A DNA stretch of 64,000 bases from Patagioenas fasciata (lineage: Eukaryota; Chordata; Aves; Columbiformes; Columbidae), in NCBI RefSeq assembly GCF_037038585.1, contig NC_092524.1, forward strand, positions 47,391,001-47,455,000, given 5' to 3'. Positions 47,684 through 60,870 of this stretch are shown one piece after another. The notes under the pieces were generated by a model that had not been told where the DNA came from, ran no database searches, and saw only the letters and a program-made list of their open reading frames with translations. Position numbers and translations under genes: made by a program. Within the stretch, counting starts at the first letter, position 1. Every line of letters starts with the position of its first letter.

Positions 47684-50600
47684 TCACTTGTTAAAGTACA
47701 GACTATGAAAATATCACTTGTGCTTATGGAAATGTTAAAATGAAATGCACACCAGAATCTGCAGTTTCTTCTCCCTCACGTAAGCAAGATTAATTACTTA
47801 GCTGAATGGACTAAGACAAGCATAGCTGTCAAGTCAAACATTCCCTAGGTTTTCCGGATCAGGTTTTTGTCAAGAGGTACCTAGCAGAACAAGACAGGTA
47901 CCTGCTTTTAAACAAGACTGAAAATTTGCTCAACAATCATGGGTAACAGTATCTTGAAGAAAAGTTTACTTACACTTTGAATCATTAATGGAAATGTCGA
48001 ATCAGCTGAAGTTGTTTGCCATGTTTTATCCTGCTTGCCTGTATTGATGGAAATTACTTTTTTCCTGCTTAAATCTGCTTGCTGAACTGATCGTGTGGCT
48101 GCTCCTTAACCTTATTCAGTTAAAATGAGCTGGGTTTAAATCAAACAGATCACTTCTGATTAACCAGCTTGCTTCACATAAGCAGCAGCAGCCAATTTAT
48201 CACGTATTCAGCCAATTCTGTATTTTTTTTTTTAATGGTTGTCTAAACCTGTACACAGGACATTAGACAGTTGGTATAATTTAAATATTCCAGCTATTCA
48301 GACAGTCATGGGAAAACCTATTCCTCAGTTAATTAAATTCTTAGCTAGCAAAGTGTAGTACATTTCTGTATTGCCCAGAAAAAGATTCATATCATCTCAC
48401 CTAAGCAGATGATAATGCACTTCTGATCAACTAATAACTCTAATGTGCTTAAGAGATTAAGCACTATGCTATTGATGAGACTATGATAGATAACATTTAC
48501 AATTACTTGTCTCTGGTCCACAGAGTGTATTTCTGGATAGCTGATTAACCAAACACTACCTTCATCGGATGGGTGATTCACATACTGAAACACTGAATCT
48601 ACAGCAGTGCGGATCTCTGCCACATGGTGAAGTTGGCTGCTAGATATTAATCATCTTCCTTTAAAGTTGTAGATAACTGAAGGTGATCAGCCAAAAGGAA
48701 TGTCAGGCCTCAAAGAAACATCCACACCCACATAGCTATGCTCCAGGCCAGAACAAATGTAATTTTAAGAACCTATATAGTTTTTCATTGCCAAGAGTAT
48801 CAGACATTCCACCCACAACTGTGTAATCAAAGGCAAAATCCCATCAAAGGCAAAGCATAAGAAAAAAGGATGAAACCTGTTAAGTTTGCAAAACTTGGCC
48901 TATCATTAGTGGGCAGGATCTGGTATTTTTAACAGCATTCACTGCCATTTAAGGCATCTCTTCTCCTCTGTTAACAGCATTATTTCTTATTATTTTCTCT
49001 CCCAGAGTTTCTGCAGATGCTTAAATTCCTCTTTCCCCCAAAGCAGCAAGTTTTCAGTAAAACACAATGGCATCTTGTGCTTATGAAACTCTTTTTTTAT
49101 TAGCTCACATTAGATCAGATCCTCCAGTGGAGACCTAGCTTTCTTTTATGTTTTCAGACCAATTATTTGGTTACTTTAAATACCCCAGACTGCAAAGTGA
49201 AGTTAAACAACAAAATAAAAAGAAACAGGTCAACTGCAAGATACTACAGAGAGTGGGACAAAAGCCACTACTTGCATTTCTAACATTGAGACAATCAACT
49301 CAAGTGTCCAGAACAATCTACCTGCAGAAAAAACCTACTGTGGTACCTTCTGAGAAAGCTACATCCACGTCTCCTATACAGAAATGCACAACTTCTGATG
49401 TTTTGAGTCAGTGATCTACAATCCCACCAAAATAAGCACGAGATTTCACTACTGCGAGAGCGGTAAGGTAACATACACAGCTGGATACAACTACTGTGAT
49501 CAGCCCCCTCCCACAACAAGGAATGCAGCTTCTTCCATACGTATGTTCTCTCTACGTTCCCATAAAGCACAGAGATTACAGCACTTCCAGAAGAAGGAAA
49601 TTTCAGCACCCTTATCGTTTTCCCCTCTATACAATCACACCCTTACGCAAATTGTTGGGAGACTTGCAGGCTAAAGATTAAACAGGAACCTTAATTTGTA
49701 GTTGGCAATCACTTCACAGTCTTCCTTAAATGCTTTCCCATAAAAAGAATTTATGATTCTAGATTTGTCCTTATAGATTGAAGAGGGCTTTGAGACGTAA
49801 ACAAGTTTAACGCGCAAATCTTTCAGTTCTCTACAGAGATGTAATCATCTACAACAGCAACAGATAGATTTAGAAGACGCTTTCTTCAGGTTTGTGGGTC
49901 TCACAAGCCTGTCATTTTTTACTCCACTCCAAGATCAGTCAATTTAATTGTCTCCTCTTTAAAAACTTGTCACCATGGCTATAATAATATTACTAAGAAC
50001 TTTAACACACATTCAGTGGCGTCTTCTCACTACCCACCACATGTCATTCCCATCTTCTGAAGAGAAATAACTGTAGTCATGGTGAAACAAAGCAGCAGGA
50101 ATTGAACAAGAACTGGGCACTTGTTCTTTGTCCTTCACTTTCCTTTCTCCCTGCATCCTGTGCAACTTCTCTTCTCTGCACTTCTATTCATTTAGTCTCC
50201 TAATCCGCTATAAAATCCTGCACTTGAAGAGTGATGCCACACGCTAATTGAAGAGGGTTTGCAATATTACGCAAAAAAGCATACGCCCAGTCTTCAGCTG
50301 TGTTAACATTTGCTGGTTCAGCCCCACTGGTACATGCTAGCACAGCACAGCACGCTGGGAACTGCCACCACAGTTTTACCATGTTCTCTGCGACAACAAA
50401 GACAAACCAAGCGGTGCCTGGAGACCGCAGTGATCAGGTACCAGTGCTAATCTCACCTGCACCCAAACAACGCTTGAGCATTCAGACAGGACCTCAAAAT
50501 CCCTTCCCAGCCCAAACGTCTTCTGAAACTCAGCGTTTTGTCCATGTCTATGCAACTACAGGCCTAGAAAGCATTCCAGGATGGCAGCAATCCTCCAGCA

Positions 50601-51897
50601 AATGCCTTTCGTGGCAGAATGCAGCCTCATTTTAAGAACATGCAAAGAAGGTCGGCTCAGACACCACCCTGCCAATTGTTTTTGCACAGGAATTGTGCAA
50701 CAATTCTGGTAACATCCTTTCATGTAGGAAACTGGAATGTGATGACCTTCAGGGAGGGAAGAAAAGGGAGAAGAAAGGGAGGATTACTGGAACTGAGTTC
50801 TTCAAAAGGGCTAGAAAACTAGAAATCCTTATCAGAGCAACTGATCTGAAGTCCCTCATGGGTCCTGTAAATATCTTAAACTATAATAGCTACCGACAGA
50901 TCTACACCGGAATTACAGGATTAACTAACAACAACTCCTCTTTTGTACCCTTTTGCAAATTTACCGCAGTCATAAGAAGATTGGTCTTGCAATTTAGTAA
51001 AACACTCCCTTGCTTGTAGCACTATGGACACCATTTAGTCCAAAGCTCACAGTTAACCTCTGAAGAACATGCTGCCATTGTATTAGAAGGTCACATGCCA
51101 CCCCAAAGGGAGAAACACTCTCCCTTCACCACCCTCAACTCAGAGCTGCATTTGTATGGATTCAGGAGAGAAAGAAAAAAGAACAGAGAAAATAATTACA
51201 TCTGCTTGGATGGCTAAGATGGGCTGAATATCTATAGCTGACAGTTTGAGAAGAGGAACGTGCTTTTCCTTGACATAACCTTATACCGGTCCAAGGTATA
51301 ACAGGCAGTCACTTTAAAATGGAATTGCTCATTTTCATACCGACATTTGTTTTACTCTACACCTGCAGTTCAGAGTATGTGGCACAGAGCCCAGATGCCC
51401 CTGACCAAGTGTGACTTCCCAGATCAGCAGCAGCTTTGCTGAGAAAGTCACTCAAAGCTCCACTCAAACCTTCATTCTAAGGCACTGCTTGTAACATCAC
51501 AGTTGTTATAGCACCTACTCTTCATGGTCAATAATGCCAAATGTAGGCTTTTGGGCTCACAAACCCTAAGCAACTTCACTTGACAGAAGAGACAAGTCAG
51601 GCTTCAGAGTTTCTGCAGCAAAGGGTTCAGTGCCACCAGCTGAACCAATACAGCAGGTAACGGCTGACTGACTGTTGTATTTTTACCATTCTTACCATAC
51701 TTAGTGCATACTTCCCAACACAAACAGCAATTTCTTCCCACTTCTAAATAAACTTCAAAAGATTGTGTTTCTACATTTGTGCTGAGGAAGAGTCTCTTTT
51801 CTGAAATTTGAAAATATTTAAAGAGTAGCATATCAAGTCTTATAAATACATAAGAAGGCACACAATAATATTAAAAAAATGCAGCTAGCATGTTCCT

Positions 51898-51945
51898 GGA
51901 AAACAAACAAAAAACCCCAACACAAAACAAACAAAAACCCAACAC
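51898..51945. repeat. A/CA low-complexity tract
   Basis: AAACAAACAAAAAACCCCAA-like repeat, the complement of the T/G tracts seen elsewhere in the window. Confidence 0.85.
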
Positions 51946-54900
51946 CCTAGAGAAAGCACTCAATTATGAATCTAAAGGAGCATAAGATACACATTCCCCT
52001 GCAACCCTGGTGGAAAGTAAATTAGTATATCTGCTAGGACAGATCCCCATAAGCTAAGGGAATGACATTTCATCACTTGTGAAGATCTCTGCTTCAGGGG
52101 TCACATTGCTCAGACAGACAAAAGTTATAGCGAAAACATTATCAAGTAGTCATTTAAACAAATTTCTTCCTGAAACCAAAATTAAATTGATAACTTACCA
52201 TAGTTACCTGCAGAATAAAAAAGGAGGCTGCACATTCCACCACACAAAATCTAAAATCATCTTGCAATGGGTTTATCAGTGAGGCACATGGAGAAGTTCC
52301 CCTTTATTTAGTCTCACTGCTTCTTACAGACTAGAATTTGATGCTTACACTATTATAACAAATGTTGCACGGATTCTCTGACTGACCTTATTTGCAAAAG
52401 GCAGTTTAACAAATCCACAGTGATTAAAAATTTTTGCAAGGCCAGGATGAACATAGTCTTAAAAAAAAAAAAAAAGGAAAACTAGACACTTTTTAGAGCT
52501 GAGATCTGTGTAACTTCTCTATTCAATGTTTTAAAAAACCAAAATCACCTCTATAAGGAAGCCCTACAATCTGTGGAAGTGACTGACAAAGACCTAATAC
52601 TTGTAATGTCCCTGTCATCTATTAAGGCTAATGAATAAGCTATCATAGATGGTACTGGACTCACAAGAAAATTTAGTTCAACCAGGATGTATTAGTTTTT
52701 CTCCCTTCTTGTGATCTCCAGGCAGCAATTGGAGAAGAATCACAAATCTGTCTTAAACAATGCAACACTTCATCAGCAAGGCTTCTTGAGAAATAAAAAG
52801 CATGTTGCACTGTACACAAACAGACTACTGACTGACACCAAACACCAGAGGGTCAAATCAACTTCAGATGGGAATACAAAAAAAAAAAAAAAGTGGGATT
52901 TTATTCACTTGTCACACTAGGGATCACTGTCACCTGGATCTAAAACAAAGACACTTGGTGCAACACAAAGAAAGCTCTACGTTTACATTTCAAATTTATT
53001 CAAAGTAACATAGTAGGACACATCTTTTAAAATAGTTTCTGAGTAGTGAAATGGTTAACTGTATGAGCAAGCTGCAATACCACTCTTGTTGGTCAACAAA
53101 TACCAGTTTAATGGAAAATATGTCACATTAGATAGCCATCATGAAGTTACTACATATTCTCTGATTAACTAATTTTATAGCTGTTCAACACATTAGAGTT
53201 TCAATCTTGCAATCTTAATTTAATGTATGTTTTGTTGGCAACACAGACAATGAGGCTAAGCCAAGCAACTTCATGCCTTTATCTTACATGCCAGTTGAAG
53301 GCTAACATATTTGGTTTTAATGACTAAATGAAAGATTTATTATAAAAGAAAACTCTTGATATGAACAGATTGCTACTCAGTACATACACAATCATTTCAC
53401 CTGTGATACACATTTATTGCCCTAATTTCTCAGACTCTGTATAACACCTCGAGCTGTAACATAGCGGAGCATCCTCAGTTTCAGTTTTCATTATGCAATC
53501 AACAAAATTCAAATGTTTACTAGCAGAGATTTGTAAGAATTTTGTGATAACTCGTAAATATGTACTCTGATAAGATTCAGTATGTATCTAACAAGATGCA
53601 GGTTTTGTTAAGAAGACTGGCTGAATCATATTAAAGACTGCAAGTAGTAAAGAAGACTATGGAAAGTTAATATCAAATCCATAAGATGAAAATACTCCAT
53701 TAACTCTTTGCACAAGAGTTGCTTTCAGTCTCTAATGTAATTCGTTTTGCATTGTTTTTCAGGCTTGTGCCATCTTACAAACTCTTGCCAGTGCAGAGCT
53801 GTTGGAGGTGACACACATTATATCACCTATTGACAGATGTGTCATCTCTTATTTGTGGTAGAACCACTTACCTTAGTATAATTTATTTCAGTCAAGTTTA
53901 TTCTAGAATAAGTCTACCTCAACAAAAATAACACAGCTTTACTGATATAAGTGTGACCTCATGGGGAATACTTTGCTAGGATGGCTATTGATTTTGTAGG
54001 ACTGCTCACCTGGACAGGTTTCCTGTCCTGTCCTGACAGCCACAGTATAGGGAATTTAATGTCTTTTTCCTCTCTTGTACAAATGGTTTCCCAAGACTAA
54101 ACAAGTTAATTTTTGGTCTTCCTTAGAAGAAGAAAAAAATTATTCAAGCTAACTAAAACAAGGACCTTTGTCAATTAAGAATGCTCATGAAGACTACGGT
54201 AGCTCTGTGTGCACGTATATGTACACATGTATGTGTGAAAATGCATCAAAGTGGCAGATCTTAACCTACCTTTTCAGGAAAAAAATTCTGAAAGGCATTT
54301 TACAACCTGAGCAGTAATGTTTACTGACTGGTGCTAGTTACCCAAGTAACAACTGAGCCTCCATATCCTTGTGCAGAATAAAGAGAGCTTATGGAAAGGG
54401 TATGTTCTGTAGCATCCACCATTGTTCCCAAATGGCATGGCCAACCTACAACCCCATTTTATGGAAAACCTTGACCACGCAACTTACCAAGATTTTTACC
54501 AGACATGAAAATAACTAAAAGATTACAAAAAGAGTAGAACAGCCAACCATCATGGAAAACCGAAGGGGAAAAAAAAAATCATAATCTATTATGAAGGCAC
54601 AGAGAACAGCGATGCCATCAAGTCCTGTTCCTCAAACAGAAGGTAAGGTGATTAAATATATCACACAGAATGGATGTGGACCAGGCTGCAACTGACCGTG
54701 CTTATTTCCCTGAGAACACCACCATCAATGACAGTGAAGATAAAGCACTGTTTCATTAGCATGGATGGGGCTTTTTCTCCATATACCTTGCTACAAATAG
54801 CCCAAACAGAGAAAAATAAGTGATAATTTCTACTTCTAAAAGCCTGTGTTTTCAGACATTTGGAAGTGTTTAAATCAAAGTAAGCTGGTGGTGAAAACTT

Positions 54901-56667
54901 GGTTACATACATCATTCTGCAGAAGTTTGTTTCTTCAAGTCAGAGTGACGCTGTAATATATTCAAGCTTGTAAATTTTTCCACATTAAAACCCCCTTGTT
55001 TTTGCAAAGGCTTATACTTCCATTTTGTTTATTATTCCTACATTTCTGTCTTTTGGTTGGCTGTTTCAGTGGAAGACATAATTCAGCATATTCTGTTTTG
55101 GAAACAAGCATTTTTTCAAATCTCAACCAGGAATTCAATATTATTCTGCTGATTTAACAGATTCTCCACTAAGCTTTCAGAAGCAAAGTTGCCTCCTGAG
55201 GGCTTAGGAAGATCTTTTGCAATGTTAACATAATAAGTCAAGTTGTTTTCTGGATACTATACTTGTAAATACTTCATCATTTTAAAAAAACCCCACAACA
55301 GACAATTCCTTTTTTTATTTTGAGAAGGCATAAAACCACTACTCCTCTTTTACTGCTGTGAACATGTTTTTCATACAAGATACAGAAAATTTCTTCTTTA
55401 ATGCTTTGCCTGAAAAACATAAGTCAAGCATGACACCTAAAACAATCTGCACAACGAAAAAAAAAAGAAAAATGTTTTTAGATTTGCTATGTAGCAGAAA
55501 GAACAAGCGTGACTTAAGAATAACTGACTGGGAACAGGGATCAGATTCAAAATGAGGTGGTACCTATTTGAGGGCTAAAGCAAGGAAACTGACAACTAGA
55601 TAAAGGAGAGTGAGATTTCAAACTCAAACCCACTTGAACAGGGAACAAAATTCCAGTTCAGCATTCATTAAACACCACCATCTTTACCTTTTAATGAAAT
55701 TGCAGTACGAGAGACAAAGAGAACACAATGTTGTTAAAAATACTGTAATAGATGCTTAAAGACCTGGGATGATAATATCCGCCAGAGCTGATTTTAAAAG
55801 GTTTGGAACATTATCTGTCAGAAAGAAGCACAAACTCACATCCCGAGGCAGAAAACGGGATCAAGACCAATTCATGTGCACAGTCCTGCCAAAGTTGGCA
55901 CTCACCTACATGATAATGGAAAGGTCATTTCCTACAGCAACCTATTCTTCCAGCCTCAAAAAAAGTTATTTACAACAGCTCAAAAATGAAAGGGAGGTTT
56001 AAAGCAAAGTATTCACTGTTTTCTTCTGAGAGATTATACTATAAAAGCTATACTATAAAGAATCAGAGTCAAAATTCTATTATACATTACACAAAGATTT
56101 CTTATCTCTTGGAATACCTTTCCTATCTCATTGTTTAAGTTCCAGGGACAAGGTGGCTCCACACGTACTGATTTGCTTCCTTTAAGTTTGCACATGTGAG
56201 CACTGCACCACTGCCAACGTTTGCAGGAATAATTTTATATCCTTCCCTTCAGATGTGGTCTGCAGATTTTCATCACAGGTCTTCAGAAAAGTGTTCTATG
56301 TGATTATACAATGTAACTTGAGATCACACAGAGACATACTAAAATGTATGGGTCAAAATATTATATTCCCCCAGTTTTACATTATAAAGCACCAGCTCAC
56401 ACAGGCAAATGCCAAGAGAACCTGCCAAAACAATGAGAAAAAAAGTAATCAGAACAACTCCTTAACTCAGTGCTATTATATTACTGTTTAATAGCTCAAA
56501 GTCTAGTATTCAGCAAACCAGTCAGAAGAGAGAAGCAACTCATTGTGTTTTTCTGCAGCGCTGCTGGAGGCAGGGAGAATCCAGGTTTAAAAACAAGCTT
56601 AGAAAGGGAAGAGTCTCTTTAGGCTTTATGTCAGGAGTCTGGGGTCACCCGAAGGACTGAGCATCTC

Positions 56668-56680
56668 CCACTAGAGGCCA
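56668..56680 (+). promoter_or_regulatory. Candidate CTCF-type motif
   Basis: CCACTAGAGGCCA is close to the CTCF core CCACTAGGGGGCA. It sits in a GC-richer pocket (about 56620-56780) within an otherwise AT-rich intron. The match was made by eye. Confidence 0.3.
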
Positions 56681-59600
56681 CTGCTGCACAGAGGGAGCCC
56701 ACAGCCGCCCTCCGTACCGCAGTGCTCCCTCTGAACAGCAGCTGTCAGCATGTTCTCCCCACAAAAAACACACCTGTACTGCATCACCGCAGAACCATGC
56801 TTAATTCATCCAGGAAACTCTAAGGAACCGCTAGGTGGACGGCTCAGTCAAGTTATTTATTCTTCTGACACACTTGCGTGCTTCCCCAAGTTCACTGCTC
56901 TGGAGATAAACTACAAATAACGTGGAAGGAGAAGCCGGGTACAAGAGACAAGAGTGCTTGAAAGCATGAACAAGGAAATCAAAAGACTGCTGAGAGCTCA
57001 TGTTCATTGGTCATATGGCAGCAGCATTAGCAACAATTTATTTTAGGAGAAGCAGTGAAGGGCTTGGTTCATGACCACTCTGAGCTAACCTCATGCCTAT
57101 GGGTTCTTAACAAGACTGTGTGCAGGGGATTTGCCTGGAATACATGGGTACCATGCATGGTGCCACTGCAGAGGTGATGGCAAAAATGCTCAGTGCTCTA
57201 AAGGAGAGAAGAAAACAGTTAAATTTGATTTAAAAATCTGGCAATGGTAAAGCCAAAGAGATGCAGAAATGGAAAAGGGAAAAAGTAAAAATTATGGCTG
57301 ATGTTCTTGGCATTGAAAGTTTGCTGAGAAACAAAATTTATGCTAATACTAAGTATCTGTCATTGCATTTGCTATCAAGCTAAACAGTTCCAGTGGAGTC
57401 TAAAGGCATGCCAAAAAACAGCTGGGTACGTGTATTGTGTCCTCATTGAGTTTATATATTCTGGTGAGACTGAAGCCTTTGGCGTATTGCAAAGCTCAGT
57501 GGAGTACTTTTATACTTGCATTTTCTGATTTTGTTTGCAATCAGCTGCATTTAAAGAACCCCAAGGCAGGCTGCTCACACCATGAACTTCACCACAAAGA
57601 GATGCAGCTCTCACCATGAAAAGATCATGTCTCTTGATGCAACTGGAAAGACAGCATCTGTTAAAGAACTACCATTTAAAATAGACTTAAAGAGGTTTTA
57701 AAAGAACTTGGGCTGAGTGTGTAATGAGGGCACTTTCCCAGATCTTATTCATTTTTAAAAATAACACATGTTCCACAGTTTATTGTTCTATTAACAGAAA
57801 CTGTACTTCGGTGACCATGAAAGAAGTTGACTGATGAGGCTGCACGTGCACTCCAAATATCACAGTGGTAGTATTGTCCAACTTTGTTGTAGACAACAAA
57901 ATAGTATTTGTATTAATAGGATAATTCCAATTTCTTCATACTGCCCTGATCTGTGTACCATTTAAACTGTCAGTTCTCTACAGCAGTCACTACCTCTGTA
58001 AAGCAGGGAACACAACAGGGTCTTAACTCATGTCAAAGGTTTTCTGTGATATGGTGATACAATGATGTTGCAAAATGACACAGTAATAAAACCGGCTAAA
58101 ATGGCCGCTCACCCATGCACAGCCACTACAATTACTTGATTAGCCATCTTTTGCCTCAAACAGCAGGCTTCACTATGTGAGCAGAAAGACTTTGAAATAA
58201 GATACATGTGTAAAGGAGACCAGCATAAGTAAACATTTTAAGGAGTTTAGTAAAAGCAGTATTAAAACCAATTGATTTAAACTGAGCCAATGTTTATCAA
58301 ACTACAGGAGAGGGCTTTTCTACAAAACAATCCCTGTTATAAGATCCTGAAAACTCAAGCTTTAAAGAGACAGAGACTAAACCAGTACAATGCTAATGCC
58401 ACAGAAAAAAAGATGGCTTAACAGACCATCCTGCCTCAAATCTGGCCAATGTTGGCTCCTAAACTCAGCATAAGCCAAACATTTAGTAACAGCCACAAAT
58501 ACCAAAAATAAGTTCCACTAAAGATGTTTATAAATGGCGAAACTTAGAAATAATTAATCCTTAGTCATTGCAGTGAGAACATAGATGTTACTGTTTTGCC
58601 TAGACTCTGCCATTTTTGTACAAATGAGCAGCTAACACAGAGCAGCACCAGCTGCCAGCAGAGCTCCGGAAGCAGAAGGGTAACATGCTGGCATCCCTCC
58701 AGCTCGACATTTTCACAGATCTACCATGTGGCAGACCAGGATTCACACGCGTACCAGCCAGGCAGCTCAGAACTGAAGGGCTGTCTACCGCCAGCACCAC
58801 TTACTCAATTCTGCATGCAGGTGAACTAAGACACCTGAGTGGTTCAAATCATGTCCAAACCACCCTGCAGCTCCAGTCCACAGAGATGGTAGTGGGAAGC
58901 ACCTAATATGCCAGAGTTCGGTCCAGAGCAAGAGTGGCTAAAAAGGTTTTGCATGTTGAAATTTAAAGTTATAAGAAGGAAAATGACTTATTAATAACTC
59001 AATTATTTATTTTGTCTGTGTGTACATTCCATCTTTCAGGTGGACATACATTAAGAATAATAAACTTTCTTAGTTTCTGCCTTTGCATTTGGCACAAGTG
59101 TATTGCAACCTGCATCTTCCCTAGTGTGACTGAAACACGGCTAATGTTCACCCCTGCATGTGTCCTTCAGAGTCTCTCAACTACAGAATTCAGAAAGCTG
59201 CTAAGTACTCAGAGGGAGGTTACTACACATGAGAACCACACAAGTATTTAACAATCCTTAAAAAAAGTACATCTGCAAATCCACAGGATAGAAGACTCCA
59301 AGCACTCTCCGCCTGTCATTACAATTATCCAACAGTGGGTATAAGTCTTTTAAAGGTACATGAATACTGTACCAGTGGCAGAGATTTTGATGAAGCTGTG
59401 ACTGAAACATGAGGTAACTGACCTGTAGATGCCTGAAAGACATTTTTAAGATAGTTCAGGCTATGTCAAAATATTTTAGCATAGCATACTTGCATAATTA
59501 GAGAAGAATCTTCTGTAGCCAAACCAAACAGCCTGTGGAGGGACTGCAGCCCCGGATAAACTGAAGTCTTGGACAAAACTTGATTGGTCTCCATCATGGG

Positions 59601-60687
59601 AAGTAAAGTTCCAGCCCTGAAATACAAAGCTTAAACAAAAAATGCAAGAAGATAATATCCTGATCTGGGTGAAAGTCAAACATCATCAGGAAGAAAGAAA
59701 CTACTAAAAGCTGTCAATTCTTCCTCTTTAGGATCACCAGAAAAGTATCCTCATAGAAGGACAGAGAAACTAACTGTTGCCCTGATGAGGCAATGTAAGA
59801 ACAGTAGGAAGGAAAATTGGAACTTGCCCTAGAGAATTTTTTCCCCCCCCCCCCAACAAGGGGAAATATTTTCACTGGCCTGCTCTGGTATTTCAGGGCT
59901 ATGGGGTGACTGATGGTAGAGAAAGGCATCTCAAAGACGTAAGTGGCCAAAGCAGATGCAAGAAACTTATCTAGCCAACGGACAGACTTCAAGGACAGTA
60001 ACCAACCAGTTACTTCAGAACTGCTGAGCTAGGGACATATAAGAGCTTGTACATGGGACAGAACAGCCACTTTGGCAAGATAAGAATGACCCCTTGAATC
60101 TTGCCTGCTTACCAATTAGCACATCCTTTGTAAGTGGAACAGCAGCGTTCTAGATGTGAGCATCATTCAACTCCACACTGAGGTTCCCAATGCTTTGATG
60201 AACATCTCCTGAGTTCTGCACAGTCACATTTGGGAGTACCTAATATATCTACTGTCTGTCCAATAATTATAGAATTGGCACTAGAATTATCCTTTACAGT
60301 CCAGGTCTAGTGGCATGGCTGCTGCCACATGGTATTGGCTTATCAAAGACCACCAGAAGGAATCTTGTCAAGGGCAAGTCAGCTTCCCTGACCACAGGCT
60401 GGAAATGTGCACAAACAGACACAGACATAAACCAGCTATGAAGCAGCAGGAATTGACATCATCAGGAACTGTCAGTGTAATGTGGTCATTCTAGGATTCA
60501 TCTTGCACGGACAATTACTCTGGAAACATCCACTCTGTACCTTCCTCTATGGTCCAACAGCACTGGAAAAGGCATTTGTAGAATGTAGAAAGACCTCTAC
60601 AGGTTTCTCTTACTCTATGAAAATAGAAAATGTCCCAAGATGTGAAAAAAGCCTCTTACTGCTGCAGGAGGTACCACTTTCACTTTT

Positions 60688-60870
60688 CACAGAATCCTTT
60701 AGATAAGAAGAGATGTCTTGAGATCAGCCAGTCCAACCCACCTGCTCAAACAGGGTCAGCTGGAGCAGGTTGCCCACAACCATGTCCAGTCAGGTTTTCA
60801 CTGTCTCCACAAATGGAGACTCTACAACCTCTCTTGGCAGTCTGATCATGCTCACAGTTTCAGTTTTCAG
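60688..60870 (-). mobile_element. CR1 LINE 3'-region fragment, inverted
   Basis: The + strand reads the reverse complement of a CR1 3' UTR: TCACAGAATCCTTTAGATAA, then TCTTGAGATCAGCCAGTCCA, ACCCACCTGCTCAAACAGGG, TGCCCACAACCATGTCCAGT, and ACAACCTCTCTTGGCAGTCT. It is in the same direction as SPTLC2 and is truncated. Confidence 0.88.

Noticed and set aside
58036-58095. A C/D-box snoRNA-like stretch with GTGATATGGTGATACAATGATG
   Set aside because: No matching box D at a suitable distance and no terminal stem could be seen.
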